From Pararhizobium antarcticum (GTDB lineage Bacteria > Pseudomonadota > Alphaproteobacteria > Rhizobiales > Rhizobiaceae), in the NCBI RefSeq assembly GCF_001885585.1, contig NZ_LSRP01000001.1:62001-126000 (forward strand): a stretch of DNA of 64,000 nucleotides. Direction: 5' to 3'. Positions within the stretch are counted from its first letter, which is position 1. Each line of letters begins with the position of its first letter. The translations under genes and the position numbers were made by a program. This document shows positions 8,488-19,022 of the stretch, in pieces. Under the pieces are notes generated by a model. That model made no database searches, was not told where the DNA came from, and was given only the letters and a program-made list of their open reading frames with translations.

Positions 8488-9078
8488 TCACGCCGCCCGC
8501 TTCATCGGCGCCTGCATCAGCTTGCGGCCGGTGGCCGTCAGCATGCCGGCAGCTCCCTGCAGCCAGTTTTCCTTCAGTTCCAGCGCCAGGAAACGGCTGC
8601 GCTCGAACGGACCCGGCATCACCAGATGCGCGGCCTTTTCGCCGAAAAAGCCGAAGCGCTCGTAATAGGGCGCATCGCCGACGAGCAGGACGGCGCCGTG
8701 GCCGCGCGTCTTGGCTTCGCCAATCGCTGCCCGCATCAGCGCGCCGCCGATGCCCTTGCCCTCATGGCCATCGTCGACGGCAAGCGGGCCAAGCAGCAAG
8801 GCCGGCACCGGGGCACCATAGCGGCTGACCCCTGCCTCGACATTCCACAGGCGCACGGTACCGATGACATGACCGTCCGGATCACGTGCCACAAGCGCCA
8901 ACCCCTCGGCCGGCACGCGGTTGCGGCGCAGCGTCTCGGACGACTTGCGGCGACGGCCGGGACCCATGGTGCGGTCCAGCAGGTTCTCGCGTGCGACGAC
9001 GTCGCCCGGATTTTCCATGTCGATGGTGAAGGCATTCTGCGCAAAGAAGGCGCGGACAGAATCAAGAACAGCGGCCAT
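8488..9078 (-). CDS. GNAT-family N-acetyltransferase
   Basis: A 196-residue acetyltransferase of the YhbS-like GNAT group. The acetyl-CoA-binding motif A is visible as LGPLAVDDGHEGKGIGGALMRAAIGEAKTRG (Q/RxxGxG/A pattern EGKGIGG, near residues 98-104), followed by VLLVGDAPYYERFGF, which is typical of motif B. The start at 9078 has a good GGGAGG site upstream. It is followed on the same strand by the serine hydrolase, with a strong hairpin between them. The substrate (a protein N-terminus, small amine or antibiotic) cannot be read. Confidence 0.88.
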   Translation of the reverse strand: MAAVLDSVRAFFAQNAFTIDMENPGDVVARENLLDRTMGPGRRRKSSETLRRNRVPAEGLALVARDPDGHVIGTVRLWNVEAGVSRYGAPVPALLLGPLAVDDGHEGKGIGGALMRAAIGEAKTRGHGAVLLVGDAPYYERFGFFGEKAAHLVMPGPFERSRFLALELKENWLQGAAGMLTATGRKLMQAPMKRAA

Positions 9079-9137
9079 GTCGGCCTCCCGTACCCAATAC
9101 CGTAGTTAGCGGCGGTTGTGACAAATTGTGAAGGTGG

Positions 9138-9160
9138 CTGCTCCGGCAAAACCGGAGCAG
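9138..9160 (-). terminator. Terminator hairpin after the decarboxylase gene
   Basis: A nine-base-pair stem (CTGCTCCGG with CCGGAGCAG) around a short loop lies just past the decarboxylase stop codon at 9165. No long U run follows, so a role in 3' end protection is equally possible. Confidence 0.6.
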
Positions 9161-9164
9161 ACCG

Positions 9165-10298
9165 TTAGATGACGTAGGACTTCAGCGGGTCGAAACCGTT
9201 GAAGGCGACGGCCGAATAGGTCGTCGTATAGGCACCGGTGCCCTCGATCAGAACCTCGTCGCCGATCGAAAGCGAGATCGGCAGCGGATACATGTTCTTC
9301 TCGTACAGCACGTCTGCCGAATCGCAGGTCGGACCGGCCAGAACGCAGGGCTCCATGACGTCGCCATCATGCGCGGTGCGGATCGGGTAGCGGATTGCCT
9401 CGTCCATGGTTTCGGCGAGACCGCCGAACTTGCCGATGTCGAGGAACACCCAGCGATGGTTGTCATTGTCCGACTTCTTCGAAATCAGAACGACTTCCGC
9501 CTTGATCACACCCGCATTGCCGACCATGCCGCGACCCGGCTCGATGATCGTTTCCGGAATGTTGTTGCCGAAGTGCTTGCGCAGCGAGCCAAAGATCGCC
9601 TGGCCATAGGCTTCCGCCGTCGGCACATCCTTCAGGTACTTGGTCGGGAAACCGCCGCCCATGTTGACCATCTTCAGTTCGATGCCCTGCTTGGCCAGCG
9701 AAACGAAGACGCGCTTGGCATCGGCCAATGCCGAATCCCAGGCATCGACCTTGGTCATCTGCGAGCCGACATGGAAGGAGACGCCATGGGACACGAGGCC
9801 GAGCTGATGCGCGTAGACGAGAACGTCGACAGCCATCTGCGGAACGCAGCCGAACTTGCGGCTAAGCGGCCATTCGGCACCTTCGCCATCGGTGAGGACA
9901 CGGCAGAATACACGGGCACCGGGAGCGGCACGGGCGATCTTTTCGACTTCCTCATGGCTGTCGACCGCAAAGAGCGAAACGCCGAGCGCATGCGCCTTGG
10001 CGATATCACGCTCCTTCTTGATCGTGTTGCCATAGGAAATGCGGGCTGCGGTGGCACCAGCGTCGAGCGCCATTTCGATTTCAGCCACGCCGGCGCAATC
10101 GAAATTGGAGCCGAGACCGGCGAGCAGGCGCAGGATTTCCGGCGCTGGGTTTGCCTTCACCGCATAATAGATCGAGCTGTCCGGCAGCGCATGCTTGAAG
10201 GCCTTGAAATTGCCGGCGACGACATCGAGGTCCACGACAAGGCAAGGGCCTTCGGGACGGCGGGTGTTGATGAAGTCGATGATGCGTGCAGTGGTCAT
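9165..10298 (-). CDS. odc: Ornithine/lysine-type decarboxylase, alanine racemase fold
   Basis: A 377-residue PLP enzyme of fold type III. The PLP-binding lysine is Lys48 in YYAVKANP. The glycine-rich phosphate-binding segments follow as MVNMGGGFP and IIEPGRG, and the C-terminal catalytic cysteine as GPTCDSADV. This size and these motifs match bacterial ornithine or lysine/ornithine decarboxylases that make putrescine or cadaverine. I start at 10298 because GGGGAATT precedes that ATG; the open frame extends 130 codons further but encodes no family sequence. A long structured leader lies upstream, matching the known placement of the speF RNA element before such genes in alphaproteobacteria. Substrate preference is not decided by sequence. 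Confidence 0.9.
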   Translation of the reverse strand: MTTARIIDFINTRRPEGPCLVVDLDVVAGNFKAFKHALPDSSIYYAVKANPAPEILRLLAGLGSNFDCAGVAEIEMALDAGATAARISYGNTIKKERDIAKAHALGVSLFAVDSHEEVEKIARAAPGARVFCRVLTDGEGAEWPLSRKFGCVPQMAVDVLVYAHQLGLVSHGVSFHVGSQMTKVDAWDSALADAKRVFVSLAKQGIELKMVNMGGGFPTKYLKDVPTAEAYGQAIFGSLRKHFGNNIPETIIEPGRGMVGNAGVIKAEVVLISKKSDNDNHRWVFLDIGKFGGLAETMDEAIRYPIRTAHDGDVMEPCVLAGPTCDSADVLYEKNMYPLPISLSIGDEVLIEGTGAYTTTYSAVAFNGFDPLKSYVI

Positions 10299-10710
10299 AG
10301 CTCTAATTCCCCATATTCCAAACGCTCCGGGAAAACCGGAGGACAAAGGACATGCGCGAACATGAGCTGGAACCAGCCGGTGGAAACCCCGGATCCAGAC
10401 ATGCGCACGATGCGCGGATAAGTGAACAACGCCCTGCCAGGAGCTTTGTTCGGCTTTGTCTGCCTTTGATTGGAGGGGTGTCCCTACCGCACTTCGGGCA
10501 ATGAAGGTGTGCCTCTTCAGTAACCCCGGCTGATGGAAAGCCGGAAGAGAACAAAAAGGCCCGCACCGTCGTTGCTTCAGATGTCCTCGCATTGTCCGGT
10601 TGGCCGGGCTAGCGACTGGAGGGGTTAATTCCAGGTACCTTACCGATTTCCTCACCAAATTCGAGGGTCGGCGGACACCCATGGGCACGTGCGACTTTGG
10701 GCTGAGAGGG
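10299..10710 (-). ncRNA. Structured 5' leader of the decarboxylase gene, candidate speF RNA element
   Basis: About 400 bases upstream of the decarboxylase start hold no credible gene but several hairpins on the minus strand. One stem is CTCCGG with CCGGAG at 10325-10341, directly upstream of the ribosome-binding site. Another is CCGGC with GCCGG at 10526-10544 inside a longer CTCTTC/GAAGAG pairing, and a GC stem candidate is followed by five Us near 10553-10557 that could act as an attenuator. The speF motif is a large alphaproteobacterial RNA known upstream of ornithine decarboxylase genes. Placement and length fit; identity was not tested with a covariance model. Confidence 0.5.
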
Positions 10711-10999
10711 AGATAAGAAAAAACATTGTCGTAATCAAGACTTTTTTGAAATCAGCCTCTGATTTTTTGCGCTGGACGAAGCCAATTCCATCGTTCACAT
10801 TTACCGAACAGTGAAGTGATCGCAAAATGCTGACACAAAGCACTGATTTTAAATAGTTTTTATCGAAAAACCGCTTGAAGTTCCGGCATCGTCCGGGAAG
10901 GCGACACGAGACTGCCATCGACAGATTTCCGGAAGTTGCGCGAAATACGATCGAATCATTTGCGGCGCACACGCGACGCCCGAGCAAGGAGCGCAAACC
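10711..10999. other. AT-rich divergent intergenic region
   Basis: This stretch separates the decarboxylase leader from the LysR-family gene. It contains runs of A and T and must hold the two divergent promoters. I see no gene, clear operator or RNA in it. Confidence 0.5.
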
Positions 11000-11893
11000 A
11001 TGGACACCCTCACCCGGATACGCGCGTTTATCGACGTCGTCGATGCGGAAGGATTTTCGGCCGCGGCGCGCAAGATCGGACGCTCCAAGGCGCTCCTGTC
11101 AAAATATGTCCGTGAGCTGGAAGACGAACTCGGCGCGCTCCTTCTCAACCGCACGACACGACAGTTTTCACTGACGGAGGCGGGGCACACCTATTATCGG
11201 ACCGCGTCGGAGATCCTCAAGGAAATCGACAATCTTGCCGATCTCGTACGCGCCAACAATTCCGACCTCAAGGGCAAGCTGAGGATCACCGCCCCGCGCA
11301 CATTCATCGATGCAGACATCGGCCAGTCGCTGATGGATTTCGCCAAGGAGCACCCGGAGCTTGCTCTTGAAATCGTCTCGGACGATCGTTTCGTTGATCT
11401 CGTCGAGGAAGGCTTCGACGTGGCGATCCGCATCACCAAGCTTGAGGATTCGACGTTGATCGCGCGCAAGCTTGACGATTTCCAGATCAAGATCTGTGCG
11501 TCGCCGGACTTTCTCGAGAAACACGGCCCGATACTCCATCCGTCGGATCTCGCCCGTGTGCCCTGCGTCATCGATACGAACGGCCGATCCTACAGCAACT
11601 GGCGCTTTATCGAGAAGGACGGCACCGGTTTCAGTGTTCCCGTCACAGGCCCGATGGAAGTCAACAGTCCGCTGGCTTCCATCCGCGCGGCCGAATCAGG
11701 GCTCGGCGTTTCCGCCGTCCCAGAATTCATAGCGCGACCGAAGATTGCGTCGGGCGTGCTCGTCTCGCTGCTGGAGGATTACCTGCCTAGGGATCGTGGC
11801 ATCTATGCCATCTATCCGCACCGGCGCTACCTGCCGGCCAAGGTGCGCACCTTGGTCGATTTCCTGCATGCCTGGTTCCGGAAGAACGCATGA
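11000..11893 (+). CDS. LysR-family transcriptional regulator
   Basis: A 297-residue regulator with the LysR helix-turn-helix at residues 1-60 (FSAAARKIGRSKALLSKYVRELEDEL) and a two-lobed co-inducer domain from about residue 90 (GKLRITAPRTFIDADIG). The start at 11000 has AAGGAGCG upstream. It is divergent from the decarboxylase leader and lies 85 bases ahead of the DUF1007-NicO pair on the same strand. LysR proteins usually act on the divergent gene, but the long RNA leader between makes that less certain. The co-inducer is unknown. Confidence 0.92.
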   Translation: MDTLTRIRAFIDVVDAEGFSAAARKIGRSKALLSKYVRELEDELGALLLNRTTRQFSLTEAGHTYYRTASEILKEIDNLADLVRANNSDLKGKLRITAPRTFIDADIGQSLMDFAKEHPELALEIVSDDRFVDLVEEGFDVAIRITKLEDSTLIARKLDDFQIKICASPDFLEKHGPILHPSDLARVPCVIDTNGRSYSNWRFIEKDGTGFSVPVTGPMEVNSPLASIRAAESGLGVSAVPEFIARPKIASGVLVSLLEDYLPRDRGIYAIYPHRRYLPAKVRTLVDFLHAWFRKNA

Positions 11894-11978
11894 TACGGGT
11901 CCCAATTCCGTCCCAATTCCGCTACAAGGAATGCAGATCGCATCGTGCTTCGGCGCAGGCAGACGGGACAACCGCACA

Positions 11979-12620
11979 ATGAAGACAAAGCTCATGACCC
12001 TGGCAGCGGCGCTGGTGCTTGCGCCGTCGCTTGCCTTTGCGCACCCGCATATCTTTGCAGAGGCACGCCTCGAAATCGTCTCCGACGATAAGGACGAGAT
12101 CACCGAACTGCGCAATATCTGGCGCTTCGACGAATTGTTCTCATCGAGCGTCATGCTCGATTTCGACAAGAACTCGAATGCGCAGCTCGATCCGGACGAA
12201 CTCGCCGAGGTTGGGCAGACGGTTCTCGATTCGCTGGAAGAGTACGATTATTACACGACCATTTTCGACAATGGCAAAAGCGTCAAGGTCCAGAAACCTT
12301 CAGAAATCCATGCCGACTACAAGGACGGCCAGCTACTTTTGTTCTTCAGCGTAAAACCGGCAGTGACCCTGGCACTGAAGGGCACCATGTCCTTCGGCGT
12401 CTATGATCCCTCGATGTATACCGCCATGGACTTTCCGACGGATGACGACCTGGCGCTGATCGGCGACAAGGTGAACGCCTGCTCCCACAAGGTCGTACGC
12501 CCGGACCCCGACGAAGTGCTCGCCCAGAACCAGGGCAGCCTGACAGATGCCTTCTTCAACGACCCGACAGGCACCGACATGTCGAAAATGTTTGCAACGC
12601 GCATGGAGCTCACATGCTGA
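11979..12620 (+). CDS. DUF1007 family periplasmic protein, partner of a NicO-type metal exporter
   Basis: A 213-residue exported protein. The signal peptide ends AFA at residue 21, so the predicted mature chain begins His-Pro-His-Ile-Phe with a histidine at its very N-terminus. A canonical 12-residue EF-hand loop (DKNSNAQLDPDE) spans residues 63-74. The family is known to sit beside NicO/RcnA-type nickel-cobalt exporters, as it does here with a seven-base overlap. The ATG at 11979 is chosen over upstream codons because it opens the signal peptide. I infer a periplasmic metal-binding adaptor for the exporter; the metal is undetermined. Confidence 0.85.
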   Translation: MKTKLMTLAAALVLAPSLAFAHPHIFAEARLEIVSDDKDEITELRNIWRFDELFSSSVMLDFDKNSNAQLDPDELAEVGQTVLDSLEEYDYYTTIFDNGKSVKVQKPSEIHADYKDGQLLLFFSVKPAVTLALKGTMSFGVYDPSMYTAMDFPTDDDLALIGDKVNACSHKVVRPDPDEVLAQNQGSLTDAFFNDPTGTDMSKMFATRMELTC

Positions 12621-13615
12621 AGGCCGGAACTGTCGCCCGTATCGCGACGATCAGCCTGTGCCTGGCGGCAGCTTTCGCGGCGGTGGCCCACGCCCAGTCG
12701 CCGCTCGGCATCGGCACGGCCGAGCCGGCCTTCCAGACGACCGGCCTGTTTGGCGGTTTCTTTTCCTGGGTCAACATGGAGCAACAGGGCTTCTACCGCA
12801 CCCTGACGGGCGCGCTGAAAGGCATGCGGGAGAACCCCTGGCAGTTGACCTCGCTGATCGGCCTGTCCTTTGCCTACGGCGTCTTCCATGCCGCTGGTCC
12901 GGGCCATGGCAAGGCCGTCATTTCCTCCTACATGATCGCCAACGAGACCGAACTGAAGCGCGGCGTTCTGCTCTCCTTCATGTCCTCCTTCCTGCAGGGC
13001 ATCGTCGCAATCCTTTTGGTCGGCGCCGCCTATCTCGTGCTGCGCGGCAGCTCGATCTCGATGACCCAAGCCACGCATTTCCTCGAAGTTGTCAGTTTCG
13101 CGCTGATCGCCATCTTTGGCGGCTGGCTTCTGTTCCGGAAATTGCGCGCCATGGCGGCAAGCCGGGCAGCGACCATCGATCACCACACCGGTCATGCGCA
13201 TCCGGGACACGATCACCACAATCATGCGCATGGCGAAGTCTGCGACACCTGCGGGCATGCCCATGCGCCCGACCCGTCCCTGTTGAAGGGCGACCGGTTC
13301 GCCTTGCGCGAGGCATGGTCTGCCATCATTGCGGTTGGCCTGCGGCCCTGCTCCGGCGCACTGATTGTTTTGAGCTTCGCCCTTTTGAACGGGCTTTACC
13401 TTGGCGGCATCCTGTCCGTCTTTGCCATGTCGATCGGAACAGCGCTCACGGTATCGCTCCTGGCGACATTGGCCGTGACGGCAAAGGGATTTGCTGTGCG
13501 CTACGCCTCAAGCGATGCAGCCGCCGTCAGGGTCGGCAACGGCATCGAGATTGCCGGCGCGTTGCTGGTCCTGGTATTGGGCCTGATTTTGCTCGTCGCA
13601 TCCCTGCAGGCCTGA
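12614..13615 (+). CDS. NicO/RcnA-family nickel/cobalt (divalent metal) exporter
   Basis: A 333-residue inner-membrane transporter with six or so predicted helices. The family motif HAAGPGHGKAVISSY is near residues 91-105, and the second hallmark LRPCSGALIVLS is near 242-253. Between helices lies a cytosolic or periplasmic His-rich loop (HHTGHAHPGHDHHNHAHG, about residues 190-210) with a CDTC pair, typical for metal capture. An N-terminal signal-like segment ending AHAQ is present. It overlaps the DUF1007 gene by seven bases, so the two are translated together. Export of Ni or Co is the family function; zinc is a possible alternative. Confidence 0.9.
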   Translation: MLKAGTVARIATISLCLAAAFAAVAHAQSPLGIGTAEPAFQTTGLFGGFFSWVNMEQQGFYRTLTGALKGMRENPWQLTSLIGLSFAYGVFHAAGPGHGKAVISSYMIANETELKRGVLLSFMSSFLQGIVAILLVGAAYLVLRGSSISMTQATHFLEVVSFALIAIFGGWLLFRKLRAMAASRAATIDHHTGHAHPGHDHHNHAHGEVCDTCGHAHAPDPSLLKGDRFALREAWSAIIAVGLRPCSGALIVLSFALLNGLYLGGILSVFAMSIGTALTVSLLATLAVTAKGFAVRYASSDAAAVRVGNGIEIAGALLVLVLGLILLVASLQA

Positions 13616-13638
13616 GGTCTGGCCTCTGATAGCTGGCC

Positions 13639-13854
13639 CTAAAGGCCGCGCCGGCGCTGATAGCGGGCGCGCAACCAGAAGATCAAGAAGAAGCCGAGCA
13701 CGAACAGGGCACCGAAAACGGCTGCAAGCCATGGCGAATAATCACCGAGCCACAACATCATCGATGGCAGCAGGTAGAAACCGATGGCAACGACCACGAG
13801 AATGATGGCGGCAGCAATGGCCGGCGAACGTTCTTTTCGGACCGGATCGGTCAT
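13639..13854 (-). CDS. Small two-helix membrane protein
   Basis: A 71-residue protein with two predicted transmembrane helices (about residues 12-29 and 40-60), a basic N-terminus and a basic Arg-rich C-terminus (RARYQRRRGL). The start at 13854 follows AAGGAAGAGC; an upstream in-frame codon at 13959 would add 35 residues of poor character. It converges on the NicO gene with a 23-base gap. I do not recognise a family with a known role. Confidence 0.7.
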   Translation of the reverse strand: MTDPVRKERSPAIAAAIILVVVAIGFYLLPSMMLWLGDYSPWLAAVFGALFVLGFFLIFWLRARYQRRRGL

Positions 13855-13973
13855 GCTCTTCCTTGCTGATGCCCGTGCTGTTGTTTTTGTCATGGCTGGC
13901 AGGGCGGCCACGCCGTGTGCGCCAGCCATGCCCCGAAAACATTCGTCAGTAAAGGCCATTTACACCAGAAGGC

Positions 13974-14001
13974 CATTGCGGCGCTTTGACACGCCGCAAT
14001 G
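13974..14001 (-). terminator. Hairpin after the DUF533 gene
   Basis: A ten-base-pair inverted repeat (CATTGCGGCG with CGCCGCAATG) around an eight-base loop lies just beyond the DUF533 stop at 14034, upstream of the small membrane protein. It has no following U run. A terminator or RNA-end stabiliser is likely. Confidence 0.45.
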
Positions 14002-14033
14002 AAACCCTCCAGTCATACGCAGCAAACGACTGT

Positions 14034-14810
14034 CTACCAGGGAGACTTGACGGGCGTCTCGCCGATCTGCGGCACGGATGTCTGAGCCGGCTGCGTTTCG
14101 ACAGTCGCCGTCTTGGCGGCGGACACCGTCGCCTCGATATGATCGATCAGGGCGTCGGCCAAGCCAAGGCGGCCGGCCAACTGGTCGAGATAGCCGCGCT
14201 CGGCCCGGTTGTCGGCATCGATCGCGAGGCGCGAGGCCGTGTAGAGCTCAACGCGCTCTTCCTCGGTCCTTGCCGCCGAGACCATGGCATCGAGATCGAC
14301 CGGCTTGCTCAACTCGTCCCGAAGGAAGCTCTCGGCCTCCGAATCGAGACCTGACAGCTTGACCTTGTCCATGATGCGAGCGCGCTCGGCATCATCGATA
14401 TGACCGTCGGCACGCGCCGCAGCGATCATCGCGCGCACCAGAACGAGAACGAAATCGTTGCGCATCACCTCGGGCGCGGTGCTGAAACCGGAATCAGCCG
14501 GTGGCGGCAGGAGTTCCGGCGTCGACTGGACCGGCGCATCGGCAGCGGCCGGCGTCTGTCCCGCCTGGTAATTCTTGTAGGCCTGGTATCCGAGCCCGGC
14601 GATGGCTGCGAGGCCACCCAGCTTGAGCGCACCACCGGCAATGTCGCGACCTGTTCCTGTGCCGAGAAGCACGGCAGCCAGGCCCGCGGTCTTCAGCGGA
14701 TTGTCTTTCGCCATCTGCGTCAACTGGCCGGCGCGATCGCGGACCGTGCCGCCGGCTCCCGGTACCTGCGAGCCGAGCAACTGATCCAGCAATTTCTTAG
14801 CGTCGAACAT
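14034..14810 (-). CDS. DUF533 family (YebE-like) inner-membrane protein with a TerB-like domain
   Basis: A 258-residue protein. The N-terminus MFDAKKLLDQLLGSQ is typical of the YebE/DUF533 family. A glycine/alanine-rich membrane helix follows at about residues 48-75 (GLAAVLLGTG and LGGLAAIAGLGYQAY). The C-terminal half is an acidic helical TerB-like domain (VLVRAMIAAARADGHIDDAERARI). The start at 14810 fits this family start. The function of the family is not established; links to envelope stress and zinc have been proposed for YebE. It stands alone, upstream of KDPG aldolase on the same strand. Confidence 0.82.
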   Translation of the reverse strand: MFDAKKLLDQLLGSQVPGAGGTVRDRAGQLTQMAKDNPLKTAGLAAVLLGTGTGRDIAGGALKLGGLAAIAGLGYQAYKNYQAGQTPAAADAPVQSTPELLPPPADSGFSTAPEVMRNDFVLVLVRAMIAAARADGHIDDAERARIMDKVKLSGLDSEAESFLRDELSKPVDLDAMVSAARTEEERVELYTASRLAIDADNRAERGYLDQLAGRLGLADALIDHIEATVSAAKTATVETQPAQTSVPQIGETPVKSPW

Positions 14811-14885
14811 AGGTTCTCACTCCGTCCCGTGTTGGTGTTCATCGCAACATAGGAATGCCTTCCGTGAAATACAATCGGATGACGG

Positions 14886-14918
14886 AAACGACAAAGCCGG
14901 ACGTTTCCGCCCGGCCTT
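14886..14918 (-). terminator. Terminator after the KDPG aldolase gene
   Basis: Downstream of the stop at 14942 a stem of AAGCCGG with CCGGCTT encloses a ten-base loop and is followed on the minus strand by TTTGTCGTTT. This fits an intrinsic terminator. Confidence 0.6.
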
Positions 14919-14941
14919 GGTTGTTTCAACATCCGGAATCA

Positions 14942-15580
14942 TCAGCCGCGCAGCGCGAAGGCTTCCGATGCCAGCTTGGTAATGCCGGCCCAATCGCCCC
15001 GGGCGACCAGTTCCTTCGGCGCGACCCAGGATCCGCCAACGCAGACAACGTTCGGCAGCGACAGGTAGTCGCGTGCGTTGGAGAGCGAAATGCCACCCGT
15101 CGGGCAGAAGAACGTGCCGGCCAGCGGCGAAGACAGCGACTTCAGATAGGCGGCGCCCCCTGCCTGCTCGGCCGGGAAGAACTTCATCATCGTGAAGCCT
15201 TCCTCGCGCAATCCCATGACTTCGCTGGCAGTTGCCGCACCCGGCAGCAGCGGAATTTCGGAATCCGCGGCGGCGTCGATCAGTTCCTGCGTCGTGCCAG
15301 GGCTGACGATGAACTGCGAGCCGGCCTCGACGGCTGCCTCGTACTGCGCTGCATTCAGGATGGTTCCGGCACCCGTCACGGCACCTTCGACCTCGTTGGC
15401 CACCGCACGGATGGCTTCGAGCGCCGCGGTCGTTCGCAGCGTGATCTCGATCGCCTTCAATCCACCGGCGACAAGCGCGCGTGCCAACGGCACCGCAGAG
15501 GCCAGATCATCGATCACGAGAACCGGAACAACCGGCTGCAATTTCAGGATGGAAAGGAGCTTGTCGTTTTTTTCACTCAT
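14942..15580 (-). CDS. eda: 2-keto-3-deoxy-6-phosphogluconate aldolase
   Basis: A 212-residue class I aldolase that splits KDPG into pyruvate and glyceraldehyde 3-phosphate at the end of the Entner-Doudoroff pathway. The catalytic Glu lies in IEITLRT near residue 44, and the Schiff-base lysine in [12 protein letters not shown] near residue 130. The strand VTGAGTILN and the phosphate-binding PTGGIS are also in place. The length matches the family. In rhizobia the ED pathway is the main route for glucose, consistent with this stand-alone gene. A terminator follows it. The start at 15580 was taken as the only one giving the usual N-terminus. Confidence 0.93.
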   Translation of the reverse strand: MSEKNDKLLSILKLQPVVPVLVIDDLASAVPLARALVAGGLKAIEITLRTTAALEAIRAVANEVEGAVTGAGTILNAAQYEAAVEAGSQFIVSPGTTQELIDAAADSEIPLLPGAATASEVMGLREEGFTMMKFFPAEQAGGAAYLKSLSSPLAGTFFCPTGGISLSNARDYLSLPNVVCVGGSWVAPKELVARGDWAGITKLASEAFALRG

Positions 15581-15777
15581 GCCGAAACGCCTTTTAAAAC
15601 GATTGAATGTTGGACCCGAATACTCCCGCCGATCTGTTTTGTCGAGACAAAACCCGGCTTTGCATATGGTAGACGTTTATAGCAACATGGCGACAGCGCA
15701 TTGACAACACCTGCTGGGCGCTGGATTGCAAGGAAAGCGACAGAGAGACGCAGGCGGATTTCTGTTCGGGAGCGGCA

Positions 15778-16245
15778 ATGGCCAAAGAGATCGAACGCAA
15801 GTTTCTGGTGTCGGGAGACGGCTGGCGCAGCGAGGCCGAAACGGGGAGCGTGTTCCAGCAGGCCTACATCGTCACCATGGACGACCGGTCGGTACGGGTG
15901 AGAATTGCCGATGGCAAAAGCGCCCGCATGACACTCAAGGTGGGGAAAAGCGCAGTGGTGCGCGACGAGTTCGAATATGAAATTCCGCTGTCGGATGCGT
16001 TGGCCATGATTGATCTCGCTGTCGGCATCGTCATCGAAAAAACCCGCTACCGCGTGCCCTTCCACGGCTTCGTCTGGGAGGTCGACGTCTATGATGGCGC
16101 CCTGCAAGGACTGGTGATCGCCGAGGTCGAGATGCGGAGCGAGGACGACAGGCCGGACCTGCCAGACTGGATCGGCCGGGAGGTGAGCGGCGAGCGGCGT
16201 TTTTCAAACCAGTATCTGGCGCTGGACGGGCGCCCGCCGGATTGA
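15778..16245 (+). CDS. CYTH-domain protein (triphosphate tunnel metalloenzyme)
   Basis: A 155-residue single-domain CYTH protein. The defining ExExK motif is EIERKF at residues 4-9, followed by alternating charged strands (RVRIADGKSARMTLK, YEIPLSDALAMI, VEVDVYDG) that form the tunnel. Such proteins hydrolyse inorganic triphosphate or, rarely, cyclise nucleotides; the short single-domain form favours triphosphatase activity. The start at 15778 has GGGAGCGG upstream. It precedes trhO by 63 bases on the same strand; a functional link is not evident. Confidence 0.88.
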   Translation: MAKEIERKFLVSGDGWRSEAETGSVFQQAYIVTMDDRSVRVRIADGKSARMTLKVGKSAVVRDEFEYEIPLSDALAMIDLAVGIVIEKTRYRVPFHGFVWEVDVYDGALQGLVIAEVEMRSEDDRPDLPDWIGREVSGERRFSNQYLALDGRPPD

Positions 16246-16308
16246 CATGGCCCGGCGCAATGCCTGGGGGAATTGCGTCAACGGTCGGAACGCTGTATTT
16301 CACGCCGC

Positions 16309-17253
16309 ATGACCGACACTCTTTCAATTCCGCGCCCACAGGCAGAGGGCCAGTTCCTCGTTGCCGCGCTCTATCATTTCGTCTCCTTCGTGCGCTACGC
16401 GGATTTTCGCGCGCCATTGCAGGCGCTGTGCGATGCCGAGGGCGTCAAGGGCACGCTTCTGATCGCCCATGAAGGTATCAACGGAACCATCGCCGGCACG
16501 GATGCCGGCATCAAGGCCGTGCTCTCCTATCTCCGCGCCCAGCCGGAATTCGCGGCCCTCGAGCACAAGGAAAGCCGGGCGTCTGCCATGCCCTTCCTGC
16601 GCATGAAGGTGCGGCTGAAAAAAGAGATCGTCACCATGGGCGTCGAGGATATCGACCCCCGGCGCGTTGTCGGCACCTATGTCGCACCCCAGGACTGGAA
16701 CGCGCTGATTTCCGATCCGGAGACGATCGTCATCGATACGCGCAACGACTACGAGACCGCGATCGGCACGTTTCGCGGCGCCGTCGATCCGAAGACCAAG
16801 AGCTTTCGCGATTTTCCCGACTGGGTGCGCAACAATCCCGGCCTGCACAACAAGCCGAAAATCGCCATGTACTGCACCGGCGGAATCCGCTGCGAAAAGG
16901 CGACGGCCTTCATGAAGGAACAGGGCTTCGACGAGGTCTATCACCTGAAGGGCGGCATCCTGAAATATCTGGAGGAAATGCCGGAAGAAAACAGCCTGTG
17001 GGATGGCGCCTGCTTCGTCTTTGACGACCGCGTGTCCGTGACCCACGGCCTTGCCGAAGGCGAACACACGCTTTGCCATGCCTGCCGCCAGCCGCTGACA
17101 CCAGAAGACCTGACATCGCCGCATCATGAACCGGGGGTCGCCTGCATCCACTGCCACGAGAGCCGCACGGAAGACGACCGGCAGCGTTACCGGCAGCGCC
17201 AGCAACAGATCGAGATCGCCCGCACACGCGGCATCCGACATCTGGGGAGCTGA
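16309..17253 (+). CDS. trhO: tRNA uridine(34) hydroxylase TrhO (rhodanese family)
   Basis: A 314-residue rhodanese-domain protein of the YceA/TrhO type, which makes 5-hydroxyuridine at tRNA position 34 using O2. An N-terminal acylphosphatase-like domain ([30 protein letters not shown]) is followed by the rhodanese domain. Its active cysteine lies in [15 protein letters not shown] near residue 188. A C-terminal zinc-finger-like tail has CHACRQP and CIHCHES. The start at 16309 (MTDTLS) is preferred over 16273, which adds a non-family extension. The tail with paired Cys is normal for the family. Confidence 0.92.
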   Translation: MTDTLSIPRPQAEGQFLVAALYHFVSFVRYADFRAPLQALCDAEGVKGTLLIAHEGINGTIAGTDAGIKAVLSYLRAQPEFAALEHKESRASAMPFLRMKVRLKKEIVTMGVEDIDPRRVVGTYVAPQDWNALISDPETIVIDTRNDYETAIGTFRGAVDPKTKSFRDFPDWVRNNPGLHNKPKIAMYCTGGIRCEKATAFMKEQGFDEVYHLKGGILKYLEEMPEENSLWDGACFVFDDRVSVTHGLAEGEHTLCHACRQPLTPEDLTSPHHEPGVACIHCHESRTEDDRQRYRQRQQQIEIARTRGIRHLGS

Positions 17254-17278
17254 ATGCGCCGACCCATGATGGCAGCCG

Positions 17279-18972
<1,694 letters not shown>

Positions 18973-19022
18973 TCAGTCCGTCTGTGTCAATTCCAAGCCC
19001 GGCCGACAGGACGCCATTCCCG

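Noticed and set aside
10299-10688. 130-codon N-terminal extension of the decarboxylase
   Set aside because: The extension has no family similarity and overlaps the structured leader. The ribosome-binding site supports the start at 10298.
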